A stretch of DNA of 64,000 nucleotides, taken from NCBI GenBank assembly GCA_031546985.1, contig JAVBJN010000050.1, positions 33,052 to 97,051 on the forward strand, given 5' to 3'. Positions 27,345-35,426 of the stretch are shown in pieces. The translations under genes were made by a program, and so were the position numbers. Source of the DNA: JAVBJN01 sp031546985. Its GTDB lineage: Bacteria > Bacteroidota > Bacteroidia > Chitinophagales > Chitinophagaceae. Below the pieces are notes generated by a model that was not told where the DNA came from, did not search any database, and saw only the letters and a list, made by a program, of their open reading frames with translations. The first letter of the stretch is position 1. Every line of letters begins with the position of its first letter.

Positions 27345-29117
27345 ATGAGGCGTATCGTTGTTACACTGGTCATGGTATGCTGTGTGGTTGCCGCTATGGC
27401 GCAAAGGCACAGCCTGTACCTGCATGGGGTAGACAAAGATACTACATTCCTGCAGCAACAGTTGGGGCCGCTGTACCGTACCTTCTCTTCACAGACCGAA
27501 GCTGCCAGGTTTGTAAACGATATTCCGGCCAAACTTATTCGAAAAGGCTATATCACCGCATCGGTAGATAGTGTACAATCGGACAGTGCCGAAACCCATG
27601 TAGCCGTTTTTGCCGGCGATACCTACCGCTGGGCAGCTATACGGCCGGGCAATGTAGATGTGGCGGTGTTGCGCATGGCAGGCTACCAGGAAGGTGATTT
27701 TAGAGGTAAGCCCTTAAGATACAGGCAGTTTGCCGCGCTTATGGATGATGTGATAAGGTATTACGAAAACCACGGTTACCCCTTTGTAAGCGTAGTGCTG
27801 GACAGTATACAGATTAAACAGCAAGGCGTATATGGTGTGCTAAACCTGGCCAAAGGCAAACGGTTTAAAGTAGATACCATACGGGTAACCGGTACCGCCA
27901 AGATAAACCTGCATTACCTCGAAAACTACCTGGGCATAAAGCAGGGCGATCTGTATGATCAGAGTAAAATAAACCTGGTGTACCGCAAGCTCAATGAGTT
28001 GCAGTTTATAAACCAGGTGCGGCCACCGCAAACCCTGTTTACGCTGGGTGGCTCGGCCCTTAACCTTAATATTGACGAGAAAAATGCCAACCAGGCCAAT
28101 GTGCTCATTGGTTTTTTGCCTAATAATGCCGAAAAGAAAGGGCTTTTGATTACCGGTGAGGCTAAGGTAAACCTGCTCAATGCCTTTGGGCGGGGCGAGT
28201 TTATTGGGGTAGATTTTCAGAAACTGCAGCCCGTATCGCCCAGGTTGCAGGTCAATGCCATTTATCCGTACCTGTTTAATACGCTCATAGGGCTGGAAGG
28301 TAAGTTTGAATTTTACCAGAAAGACTCTGCCTACCGGCAGGTAAATTATGAGCTGGGCATCAACTACCTGTTTAGCGGCGACCGCACAGTTAAGCTGTTT
28401 TACCACAACCAGGCCAACCGGCTGGGCAAGGTAGATACCAATGCCATTATCTACAACCACCAGCTGCCAGAGAATATTGATGCCGACCTGAATGCCGTAG
28501 GCGCAGAGTTTTACTGGAATGCCACCAATTACCGCCTTAACCCCCAGCGGGGTTTCGAGTTAAGGGCCAATGCGGCTTTTGCCCAACGCAAGATTATTCG
28601 CAATGCCAATATTATGGCCATTAGCGTGCCCGATTTTGATCCCGGCGCTTTATACGACTCGCTATCGGTAAAGTCGAACCAGATTAGGATAAAGGTCGAT
28701 TTCAGCAAGTACTTCCGTGTGGCCCAACGCATTATTTTTAAAGCGGGTTATAACGGCGGCTCCATCATTGGCGATAACCTGTTTAAGAACGAAGTGTACC
28801 AGATTGGCGGTTTTAAACTGCTGCGCGGGTTCGATGAGCAGAGCATTTATGCCAGCCAATACCACCTGGGCACGATGGAATTGCGGTATTTGCTATCGCG
28901 CAACTCTTATTTTTTCATTTTTTCTGACGGGGGATATGTAGAGAGTAAATACAACCAGGTAAACACTTCAAACCTCCCAATCGGAATAGGGGCGGGCATT
29001 ACGTTCGAAACCAAAGCCGGAATTCTGAACGTGAGTTATGCCGTGGGGCGCACCCAGGAGCAAAGTTTTCAGTTCCGGCAGTCAAAAATTCACTTCGGCT
29101 ATATTAATTACTTCTGA
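27345..29117 (+). CDS. BamA/TamA-like outer-membrane protein
   Basis: A 590-residue protein with a signal peptide (MRRIVVTLVMVCCVVAAMAQ). The N-terminal ~200 residues contain POTRA-like units (FKVDTIRVTGTAKINLHYLE), and the C-terminal region is a beta-barrel of the surface-antigen (D15) type, with the lid-loop-like GGFKLLRGFDEQSI and a final strand ending HFGYINYF. Proteins of this class insert or translocate outer-membrane proteins; it is shorter than BamA and is probably a TamA-like or lineage-specific relative. The frame opens earlier, inside hemW on the other strand, but 27345 is where the signal peptide begins. Confidence 0.88.
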   Translation: MRRIVVTLVMVCCVVAAMAQRHSLYLHGVDKDTTFLQQQLGPLYRTFSSQTEAARFVNDIPAKLIRKGYITASVDSVQSDSAETHVAVFAGDTYRWAAIRPGNVDVAVLRMAGYQEGDFRGKPLRYRQFAALMDDVIRYYENHGYPFVSVVLDSIQIKQQGVYGVLNLAKGKRFKVDTIRVTGTAKINLHYLENYLGIKQGDLYDQSKINLVYRKLNELQFINQVRPPQTLFTLGGSALNLNIDEKNANQANVLIGFLPNNAEKKGLLITGEAKVNLLNAFGRGEFIGVDFQKLQPVSPRLQVNAIYPYLFNTLIGLEGKFEFYQKDSAYRQVNYELGINYLFSGDRTVKLFYHNQANRLGKVDTNAIIYNHQLPENIDADLNAVGAEFYWNATNYRLNPQRGFELRANAAFAQRKIIRNANIMAISVPDFDPGALYDSLSVKSNQIRIKVDFSKYFRVAQRIIFKAGYNGGSIIGDNLFKNEVYQIGGFKLLRGFDEQSIYASQYHLGTMELRYLLSRNSYFFIFSDGGYVESKYNQVNTSNLPIGIGAGITFETKAGILNVSYAVGRTQEQSFQFRQSKIHFGYINYF

Positions 29118-29129
29118 CAACGCTTATTT

Positions 29130-30062
29130 TTGCCAAAAGCCAATCCTTTGCCAAAGCTGTTTACGCTATTATTGTTTCTGTGCTGGGGTAGTATAACTGC
29201 CTGGGCCCAACAAGCCGATTCTACCCGGCGGGTGCAAGATTCTGTGCAGGTGGTAAAGGCAGATAGTGCCAGGCGCTTGCAGCAGCGGGAAGATTCTATT
29301 GCGCTGGTGCAGCAGACCCGGCTCAACAAGGCTTTATTTCGTGCTATAGACACCAATTTTGTGGTGCGGCAGGCTACCAGCACCCGCTACGATATAGTGG
29401 CGCTGTCTAAAGCGCCGCAACGCACGCCCGATTTTCTCATCTGGATGCTTGTTTTCCTGGCGCTGGGCTTATGCCGGGCTGCATTTCCCAAATATTTCAG
29501 CAACCTGTTCCGGTATCTGGTCAATCCCAATATTAATTTCAGAGCGGTAAAAGACCAGTTGCAAGGGTATTCCGTACCTGGCTTGCTGCTCAATATCTTA
29601 TTTGGCTTTGTGGCCGCACTGTATGCGTTTTATGGCTTTCGCCTGCGAGATGTGCCGGTGCTGAAACCACTCGGTTACTGGGCTATTCCCTTGCTGGGCC
29701 TGGCTATTGTGGTGCTGTACCTTATTAAAATACTGATGGTGCGTTTTTGCGGATGGGTATTTAAATCTGAGGGCGTGGCCGCCAACTATGCGTTTAATGT
29801 GGCATTTATCAATAAAGTATTAGCGGTGCTGCTGGCCCCGTTTGGGCTGTTGCTCTGTTTTGGGCCTGCAGGAATTTTCCAACCAATCCTGGTTTTTTCT
29901 GGTCTCATAATAGGGACAATGCTGTTGTTAAGGTACGTAAGAACATGGAGCATTGTCAAGCCCGTATTGAATAACAATTATTTACATTTTTTTTTGTATC
30001 TTTGCGGCGCCGAGATTGTACCGATAGCTGTGCTCATGAAGCTTATAACCCACTGGTTATAG
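29130..30062 (+). CDS. DUF4271 membrane protein
   Basis: A 310-residue protein. A signal peptide (ends near AWAQQ) and a Ser/Asp/Gln-rich periplasmic stretch precede a multi-spanning domain with helices near LIWMLVFLALGL, LLLNILFGFVAALYAFYG, WAIPLLGLAIVVLYLI and later. This is the DUF4271 arrangement, found next to hemD in Bacteroidota; function unknown. The start used is a TTG at 29130, 12 bases after the BamA-like stop; because a TATTTTTG box overlaps it, the in-frame TTG at 29148 (leading into PKLFTLLLFL) is an alternative. Confidence 0.85.
   Translation: MPKANPLPKLFTLLLFLCWGSITAWAQQADSTRRVQDSVQVVKADSARRLQQREDSIALVQQTRLNKALFRAIDTNFVVRQATSTRYDIVALSKAPQRTPDFLIWMLVFLALGLCRAAFPKYFSNLFRYLVNPNINFRAVKDQLQGYSVPGLLLNILFGFVAALYAFYGFRLRDVPVLKPLGYWAIPLLGLAIVVLYLIKILMVRFCGWVFKSEGVAANYAFNVAFINKVLAVLLAPFGLLLCFGPAGIFQPILVFSGLIIGTMLLLRYVRTWSIVKPVLNNNYLHFFLYLCGAEIVPIAVLMKLITHWL
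29997..30004 (+). promoter_or_regulatory. -7 box inside the DUF4271 gene, upstream of hemD
   Basis: TATCTTTG matches TAnnTTTG and is preceded by a T-run. It would give hemD its own transcript with a leader of about 100 bases, besides any read-through from the upstream genes. Confidence 0.45.
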
Positions 30063-30114
30063 TGCCTCCCGAACCTGCTATGAAGCGTTAACTGAACAAA
30101 GAACCCACTTGAAT

Positions 30115-30924
30115 ATGGCTAAAGCTGCTGGGACTAAGAAAAGCGTTAAAGAGGCCGTTAAAAAGCCAGTAAAGAAAATCCTCATTTCACAACCTAAACC
30201 GGAAACGGAAAAATCTCCTTATTACGACCTGGGCAAGAAGTATGGCGTGGAACTGGATTTTCATCCGTTCATTAAGGTAGAGGGTGTGAGCTCGAAGGAT
30301 TTCAGAAAACAGAAAATTGATCTTGCCAATTATTCAGCGGTGGTATTAACCAGCCGTAATGCAGTGGATCACTTTTTCAGGATTTGTGAGGAAATGAAAT
30401 TTAAAGTTTCCCAGGATCTGAAATATTTCTGTATCACCGAAGCGGTGGCATTGTACCTGCAAAAGTTTGTACAATACCGGAAACGCAAGGTGTTTTTTGG
30501 AGCCGATGGTTCTATGCAAAGCCTGATCGATGTAATTGCCAAGCAAAAAACATCTGAAAAATACCTGATTTCAGGTTCCGGCTCCGATAGTACCAACAAG
30601 GATATCTCCGCCTTCCTGCAAAAGAACAACCACGAGTTTGCAGAAGCTGCCTTATACCGCACGGTAAGCAGCGATGTACGCGAGGTTTTACAAAAAGGTG
30701 TGTATGACCTTATTGTGTTCTTTAGTCCGTTCGGTGTTAAGTCACTGTTCGAGAACGATCCGGAGTTTAAGCAAAACAGTACCTACATTGGTGCGTTTGG
30801 CCCTACTACCTCCAAAGCAGTTGAAGAACACGGTCTTACCCTGTCGGTAAAGGCTCCGCTGCCCGATACGCCTTCTATGGCATCGGCCATTGATAAGTTC
30901 CTCAACGAGCTTAATAAGCAATAA
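30115..30924 (+). CDS. hemD: Uroporphyrinogen-III synthase
   Basis: A 269-residue HemD-fold protein that closes and inverts ring D of hydroxymethylbilane in haem synthesis. Family blocks are VVLTSRNAVDHFFRI, EKYLISGSGSDS, EAALYRTVSS, YDLIVFFSPFGVKSLF and TYIGAFGPTTSKAVEEHGL. A lysine-rich N-terminal tail (AAGTKKSVKEAVKKPVKK) precedes the first strand. The ATG at 30115 is used rather than a TTG two codons upstream. The other haem gene in the window, hemW, is not adjacent. Confidence 0.92.
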   Translation: MAKAAGTKKSVKEAVKKPVKKILISQPKPETEKSPYYDLGKKYGVELDFHPFIKVEGVSSKDFRKQKIDLANYSAVVLTSRNAVDHFFRICEEMKFKVSQDLKYFCITEAVALYLQKFVQYRKRKVFFGADGSMQSLIDVIAKQKTSEKYLISGSGSDSTNKDISAFLQKNNHEFAEAALYRTVSSDVREVLQKGVYDLIVFFSPFGVKSLFENDPEFKQNSTYIGAFGPTTSKAVEEHGLTLSVKAPLPDTPSMASAIDKFLNELNKQ

Positions 30925-30942
30925 TACAAGCCTTAAAAGCAT

Positions 30943-30976
30943 AAAAAAGCCCCTTCTGCAATGAAGGGGCTTTTCT
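30943..30976 (+). terminator. Terminator after hemD
   Basis: An 11-bp stem (aaaagcccctt / aaggggctttt) with an eight-base loop ends in a T-rich tract. Confidence 0.9.
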
Positions 30977-31005
30977 TGTTTATAATAGTCCGAAACGGAA
31001 GCTGA

Positions 31006-31408
31006 GGAGATGCTGCTCCCTCTGTTCATTGGTGCACTGCGGGGTATTCACGCATACCGGGGCAGCATGACAGACCAGAGCGAGCTGTTATCCTGCCGAG
31101 TGAGGTACGAGCGAGAGCCGGATCTCTTATGTGTGCTCTGCTGGGGAGATGCTGCTCCCTCTGTTCATTGGTGCACTGCGGGGTATTCACGCATGCCGGG
31201 GCAGCGTGACAAACCAGAGCGAGCTGTCATCCTGCAGAGCGAGGTACGAGCGAGTGCAGTATCTCTTGTGTGTGCTCTGCTGGGGGGATGCTGCTCCCTC
31301 TGTTCATTGGTGCACTGCGGGGTATTCACGCATACCGGGGAAGCATGACAAACCAGAGCGAGCTGTTATCCTGCGTCAGTCGACGAAGGAGACTTATGCA
31401 GGATAACA
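31006..31408. repeat. Tandem array of a 139-bp unit, ending in a hairpin
   Basis: Two full copies of a 139-base unit (landmark gatgctgctccctctgttca at 31009 and 31148) are followed by a partial third at 31287, with only scattered substitutions. In the third copy the sequence diverges after tgttatcctgc (31364-31374), which pairs exactly with gcaggataaca at 31398-31408; an inner agtc/gact pair extends the stem. The short reading frames through the array change reading frame between copies and are not believed to be genes. Confidence 0.88.
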
Positions 31409-31456
31409 TAGATAGTAATTGCTCACAGCTATAGCACCACAATGGTATAAAATAAC

Positions 31457-31484
31457 AAAAGCCACCCGGTTGAGGGTGGCTTTT
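31457..31484. terminator. Terminator of the Cys-Lys-rich gene
   Basis: A perfect 11-bp stem (aaaagccaccc / gggtggctttt) with a six-base loop; on the minus strand it lies just after the stop codon of the 31514 gene. Confidence 0.85.
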
Positions 31485-31513
31485 GTCTTGTGCTCATGAA
31501 CACTACTTTCGCA

Positions 31514-31777
31514 CTATTTTGCGGCGTTCTGTGTTTTTGCCTGAGCGGCATTATTTGTTTTGGTATCGGCTTGTGCTACAGACTTACCGTCTTTTTTGCA
31601 GCAAGCAGACTTACCAGCTGATGCGGTTTCTGTTCCTTTTTTGCAGCAGGCTTTAGCTTCAGTTTTGGCCTCACCTTTTTTGCAGCAGGCTTTACCTTCT
31701 TTCTTGTTACCGTCGCAAGCCAGTGCTACACCAGCGGTAAATAAAGTCGCAATAGCGAAAGCAAACATTTTCTTCAT
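31514..31777 (-). CDS. Small exported Cys-Lys-rich protein, function unknown
   Basis: An 87-residue protein. The signal peptide MKKMFAFAIATLFTAGVALA is followed by CDGNKKEG and then three spaced copies of a CCKK-containing unit (KACCKKGEA, KACCKKGTE, SACCKKDGK), and ends in a low-complexity Asn/Gln/Ala/Lys tail. Paired cysteines next to lysines in an exported peptide suggest metal or redox binding, but I know no characterised family. The first cysteine follows the signal peptide, so a lipoprotein is possible although the preceding LA is not an ideal lipobox. An upstream TTG at 31786 was not used. Confidence 0.75.
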   Translation of the reverse strand: MKKMFAFAIATLFTAGVALACDGNKKEGKACCKKGEAKTEAKACCKKGTETASAGKSACCKKDGKSVAQADTKTNNAAQAKTQNAAK

Positions 31778-31823
31778 GATGCGCAATTTATAAATTAAAC
31801 AGTTCAGTTGTTTCTGTTCAAAT

Positions 31824-32477
31824 TTAAGGAATTCTGGCGATAATGGTCTGGCCGCCCTTTACTTTTTGGTCTATTTTAACATCTACCTTAGTGCCAATTG
31901 GCAAAAACAGGTCTACGCGCGAGCCAAATTTGATAAAACCAAACTCATCGCACTGCTTTACCGTTTCGCCGCCTTTCATATACAAAACAATCCTGCGGGC
32001 TACCGCACCGGCGATCTGGCGGGCAAGGATCTCGATTTTAGGATTGCTGAATACCACGGTGGTACGTTCGTTTTCGGTAGAGGATTTAGGGTGCCAGGCT
32101 ACCAGGAACTTACCTGCATGATACTTGGCATATTTAACAGTACCGCTGATGGGGTTACGGTTTACGTGCACGTTTAACGGCGACATAAAGATCGAAACCT
32201 GCAGGCGTCTGTCTTTAAAATATTCGGTTTCTTCGGTTTCTTCAATCACCACCACTTTGCCATCGGCAGGGGCGATGATCAGGTTATCGTCTATCACCAG
32301 CTCGCGGTTAGGGATGCGGAAAAACCATAAAACCCAGAACCAAACAGGGAAAATAATAACGTTAAGTGCAATGAAAAGCCATTGCGGCATACCTATACGG
32401 CTTAATAAAAACCATAATGCTGCCCAGATAATGGTGGCAATGAGCACATAACTGCGCCCTTCTTTGTGGATGTACAT
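31824..32477 (-). CDS. psd: Phosphatidylserine decarboxylase family protein
   Basis: A 217-residue short-form phosphatidylserine decarboxylase. Two N-terminal membrane helices are followed by the family blocks IIAPADGKVVVIEE, VSIFMSPLNVHVNRNPISG and KYHAGKFLVAWHPKSS. The C-terminal KFGSRVDLFLPIG contains the GS site where the proenzyme is cut to create the pyruvoyl group. It makes phosphatidylethanolamine at the inner membrane. It lies 33 bases downstream of cdsA on the same strand, so the two are probably one unit for phospholipid head-group synthesis. Confidence 0.94.
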   Translation of the reverse strand: MYIHKEGRSYVLIATIIWAALWFLLSRIGMPQWLFIALNVIIFPVWFWVLWFFRIPNRELVIDDNLIIAPADGKVVVIEETEETEYFKDRRLQVSIFMSPLNVHVNRNPISGTVKYAKYHAGKFLVAWHPKSSTENERTTVVFSNPKIEILARQIAGAVARRIVLYMKGGETVKQCDEFGFIKFGSRVDLFLPIGTKVDVKIDQKVKGGQTIIARIP

Positions 32478-32510
32478 ATGCTGTAAAGCTGAATTTGAGT
32501 GCGAAAATAG

Positions 32511-33386
32511 TTAGAAAACATGGAAAGCCACAGGTTCCATAAACAACCAGGCATAAATGAATATAAACGGCGCGCAAAAGATCATAGAGTCGAAACGGTC
32601 GAGCGCACCACCGTGGCCCGGCATAATATTGCCCGAGTCTTTAATGCCTGCCAGGCGCTTGAGCTTAGACTCCAGCAGGTCGCCCGCTGTGCCCAGCACC
32701 GCTACCGCGAAGCCCATAATGATCCAGTCTATCGGTTTGTAATAATCGGTATAATAGCTCCAGGCCATAGCGCCCAGCACGGTAAGTACCATGCCGCCAA
32801 TGGTACCTTCCCAGGTTTTTTTAGGCGAAATCGTGGGGAAGAACGGTGTTTTGCCAATAAACGAGCCCACCAGGTAAGCAAAAGTATCGTTGGTCCAGAT
32901 CATAAGGATCATGGCCAGCGGCAATATGAGGCTCTGGTGCCGCAGTTGGGTAAGCAAGCCTAACGAAAGGCTCACATACACGAGACCGGTAAGCGCCAGC
33001 GTAAATGCCTGCCAGCCCGCTTTCTCGTGCCGCACAATGGCCCACCAGGCACCCACCAGCATCATTACCAGGAACGATGCAAAGCAGTAAGGCGCGTAGT
33101 TTACCTCAATGGGGTAGGCATTTTTGCCAATATTCATAAAGTACAGCCCGCCATAGAGCAGTAGCCCCATAAGCATATAGTACCATTGGTATTGCCGCAG
33201 CACCTGGCCCGATTTGAGGTGTATCTTGCTAATGATGTTTACGTATTCTCGTAAGCCCAGCACCGATACAAAGGCAAATAATACCCCGAAACACCATTCG
33301 CGGGTAAGCAGTCCTGCCATCATAATGATGCAGAACACGATAGCGCTACCCAACCGGGTAAAGAAGGTTTGTACGTTAAAAGCCAT
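32511..33386 (-). CDS. cdsA: Phosphatidate cytidylyltransferase
   Basis: A 291-residue polytopic enzyme that makes CDP-diacylglycerol from phosphatidate and CTP. The signature lies near the C-terminus: KRLAGIKDSGNIMPGHGGAL followed by DRFDS. The Asp in NDTFAYLVGSFIG and SPKKTWEG earlier are also typical. An in-frame ATG at 33431 exists, but a TACCTTTG box lies between the two, so the ATG at 33386 (MAFNVQTFFTRLGSA) is used. It is upstream of psd in the same unit. Confidence 0.95.
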   Translation of the reverse strand: MAFNVQTFFTRLGSAIVFCIIMMAGLLTREWCFGVLFAFVSVLGLREYVNIISKIHLKSGQVLRQYQWYYMLMGLLLYGGLYFMNIGKNAYPIEVNYAPYCFASFLVMMLVGAWWAIVRHEKAGWQAFTLALTGLVYVSLSLGLLTQLRHQSLILPLAMILMIWTNDTFAYLVGSFIGKTPFFPTISPKKTWEGTIGGMVLTVLGAMAWSYYTDYYKPIDWIIMGFAVAVLGTAGDLLESKLKRLAGIKDSGNIMPGHGGALDRFDSMIFCAPFIFIYAWLFMEPVAFHVF

Positions 33387-33394
33387 AAGCGATG

Positions 33395-33402
33395 CAAAGG
33401 TA
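33395..33402 (-). promoter_or_regulatory. -7 box of cdsA-psd
   Basis: TACCTTTG on the minus strand matches TAnnTTTG, eight bases before the cdsA ATG, giving a very short leader. Confidence 0.55.
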
Positions 33403-33464
33403 TTCGAATTTATGCATAGCAAAAATGCCATTTGTATGCGGCAGAAAATGGTGGCAGGTTGTGC

Positions 33465-33472
33465 TATATTTG
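33465..33472 (+). promoter_or_regulatory. -7 box of the AraC-type regulator
   Basis: TATATTTG matches TAnnTTTG and lies 20 bases before the ATG at 33493. Confidence 0.5.
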
Positions 33473-33492
33473 AAATAAGGTATTACTCCGGC

Positions 33493-34386
33493 ATGTCTAA
33501 AAACGATCATTCTCCCATTCCGCTGCACCGGGCCGCTACAGGCCAGGTACTCACGCTGTACAGTTTGGATAGTGGCGTGGGGCGCCTTTCGGCCCGCCCG
33601 CACCGCCACGATTTTTACGAAGTTATTTGGTTTGAGCAGGCAGAAGGTACGCAGCGCATTGATTTTGAAGAATATCCGGTAGTAAACGGGCAAATCACTT
33701 TTCTAACGCCGGGGCAGGTACACCAGCTTAAGCTCATTAGCCGTAAAGGATTGATGCTCACTTTCCGGGCCGATTGGCTGAGCGACCGCCAGGAGCATGA
33801 ACCGGGGCTGCTGCAATACCCTTTATTCCATCATTTTGGAACCGATACCAGCCTGCGCCCCAACGGGCATGATGCCGCAACGCTGGAAAATCTTTTGCGG
33901 CTGCTACAGCAGGAGTACCAGCGTGCCGATGCTTCTCCCCTCATTCTGCGTGGGTATGTGCGGTTGTTGCTCGATACTGCCGCACGCACTTACCAGTCGC
34001 ATTTGCCCAACGGGCATACCAATGGCGATATGCAACGGATGGTGCAGCTCCGGGGTTTGGTAGAGCGGCATTATCGTGCGCACCATGAGGCGGTTTTTTA
34101 TGCCGCTTTTCTGCACCTTACCCCTAAGCGGGTTAACGAGATTACCCGTGTGTTGCTGGGCAAAACCATTACCGCATTGGTGCACGACCGCATAAACCTG
34201 GAAGCACGCCGCCTGATCGGGTTCTCTACCGGTTCGGTAAAAGAGATCGCCTTTACACTGGGATTTGAAGACCCCTCGTACTTTACCCGTTTTTTCCGGA
34301 AAATGAACCAGTGCACACCAGAGGATTTTCGCGCGCAATGTTCAAAAAGTACCAGTCAACAGGCACATCGTCCTTCATCGGTATAA
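33493..34386 (+). CDS. AraC-family transcriptional regulator
   Basis: A 297-residue regulator. The N-terminal part is a cupin-like sensor (RPHRHDFYEVIWFEQAEG, NGQITFLTPGQVHQL). The C-terminal ~100 residues are an AraC double helix-turn-helix, ending in the conserved second-helix phrase EIAFTLGFEDPSYFTRFFRK and the TPEDFR motif. The ligand is unknown. The reading frame is open upstream into the reverse strand of cdsA, but the ATG at 33493 follows a good -7 box. The NAD(P)-binding protein 40 bases downstream may be its target. Confidence 0.9.
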   Translation: MSKNDHSPIPLHRAATGQVLTLYSLDSGVGRLSARPHRHDFYEVIWFEQAEGTQRIDFEEYPVVNGQITFLTPGQVHQLKLISRKGLMLTFRADWLSDRQEHEPGLLQYPLFHHFGTDTSLRPNGHDAATLENLLRLLQQEYQRADASPLILRGYVRLLLDTAARTYQSHLPNGHTNGDMQRMVQLRGLVERHYRAHHEAVFYAAFLHLTPKRVNEITRVLLGKTITALVHDRINLEARRLIGFSTGSVKEIAFTLGFEDPSYFTRFFRKMNQCTPEDFRAQCSKSTSQQAHRPSSV

Positions 34387-34426
34387 CCAATAAGCACCAA
34401 CTTTGCCCTACACAAAACAATACAAG

Positions 34427-35071
34427 ATGAAAATAGCTTTGATTGGCGCCAGCGGCTTTGTAGGACAAAATCTGTTGCACGAAGCATTGCAACGTGGCCA
34501 CCAGGTAACCGCCATAGTACGCAACCCCGAAAAAATACAGGAAACCAATCCTAACCTCACTGTAGTAAAGGCCGATGTAATGGATGCTGCTTCAATAGCG
34601 CCCTTGCTTAAGGGAAGCGATGCGGTAATCAGCGCATACAACGCCGGCTGGCAAAACCCCAACCTGCACGACGATTTTCTGAAAGGATCGGCCAATATAA
34701 ACGAAGCTGTAAAAGAATCGGGTGTAAAACGCCTGCTGGTGGTAGGTGGCGCCGGAAGCCTGGAGATTGCACCCGGCGTGCAATTGGTAGATACACCTCA
34801 ATTCCCGGCCGAGTGGAAATCGGGTGCATTGGCTGCCCGCGAGGCATTGAATAAACTAAAGAACGAATCTGAGCTGGAATGGACTTTTCTGAGCCCGGCT
34901 ATTATGCTGGAGCCAGGGCAGCGTACCGGCCAGTTCCGTTTGGGTAAAGACAATCCCATCTTCGACGAAAAAGGCGACAGTAAAATATCGGTACAAGACC
35001 TGGCCGTGGCCCTGATCGATGAAACCGAAAAACCACAACACATCCGCGAGCGGTTTACGCTGGGCTATTAA
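34427..35071 (+). CDS. NAD(P)-binding NmrA-like oxidoreductase
   Basis: A 214-residue atypical short-chain dehydrogenase. The nucleotide motif GASGFVGQNLL is at the N-terminus (MKIALIGASGFVG), then VVKADVMDAASIAPLLKGSDAVIS and LLVVGGAGSLEIAPG, ending in EWTFLSPAIMLEPG. No YxxxK catalytic pair of classical SDRs is visible, as usual for the YwnB/NmrA group. Substrate unknown. The ATG at 34427 is preferred to an upstream frame at 34403. Confidence 0.88.
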   Translation: MKIALIGASGFVGQNLLHEALQRGHQVTAIVRNPEKIQETNPNLTVVKADVMDAASIAPLLKGSDAVISAYNAGWQNPNLHDDFLKGSANINEAVKESGVKRLLVVGGAGSLEIAPGVQLVDTPQFPAEWKSGALAAREALNKLKNESELEWTFLSPAIMLEPGQRTGQFRLGKDNPIFDEKGDSKISVQDLAVALIDETEKPQHIRERFTLGY

Positions 35072-35194
35072 TGATTTATAGCATAAGCTAAAAGATACAG
35101 GGGGATGAGAATCGAAGGTGCTGAAACAGAAATACACCTAAGCGTAACAACTTGTGTCTTTATGATTTAACTCTTGACCAAGCGCATCTATACC

Positions 35195-35224
35195 AAAATC
35201 CCCTGCAATACTGCGGGGGATTTT
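35195..35224. terminator. Bidirectional terminator
   Basis: A stem with aaaatcccc against ggggatttt and gca/tgc above it lies between two convergent genes, just before the DUF2007 stop codon. Confidence 0.85.
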
Positions 35225-35228
35225 GTGT

Positions 35229-35426
35229 TTAAAAATCTTCGATGAGGGTAGCCGCTTTAGGGCCATCTTCTACGTGTACATAAAGCTCTACGTAGCCAAA
35301 CAGGTAGGCCGAATCTTTTTTGTTGACCAGCACACATGTAACGTGCTCTGCTTCCAGCATGTTTTTGATCAGTTCTGCCTCAAACGGTTTGGGCGTTTTA
35401 TAGATCATTATCCATTCTTTCTCCAT
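35229..35426 (-). CDS. DUF2007-type small protein
   Basis: A 65-residue soluble protein. The core IYKTPKPFEAELIKNMLEAE, then a hydrophobic strand VTCVLVNKK and the closing VELYVHVEDGPKAATLIEDF match DUF2007 (a ferredoxin-like fold with a proposed signal-transducing role). It overlaps the CPBP protease gene by 29 bases and so is probably cotranslated with it. Confidence 0.8.
   Translation of the reverse strand: MEKEWIMIYKTPKPFEAELIKNMLEAEHVTCVLVNKKDSAYLFGYVELYVHVEDGPKAATLIEDF

Noticed and set aside
31010..31406. Two overlapping reading frames of about 90-110 codons through the 139-bp array
   Set aside because: The repeat period is not a multiple of three, so the same DNA is read in different frames in each copy; the peptides are low-complexity and have no start signals.
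31006..31408. Possible CRISPR array
   Set aside because: The units are 139 bases with no short direct repeats and no unique spacers, and no cas gene is present.
33214..33492. N-terminal extension of the AraC-type regulator
   Set aside because: It overlaps cdsA on the opposite strand and lies upstream of the TATATTTG box; the extension has no domain.
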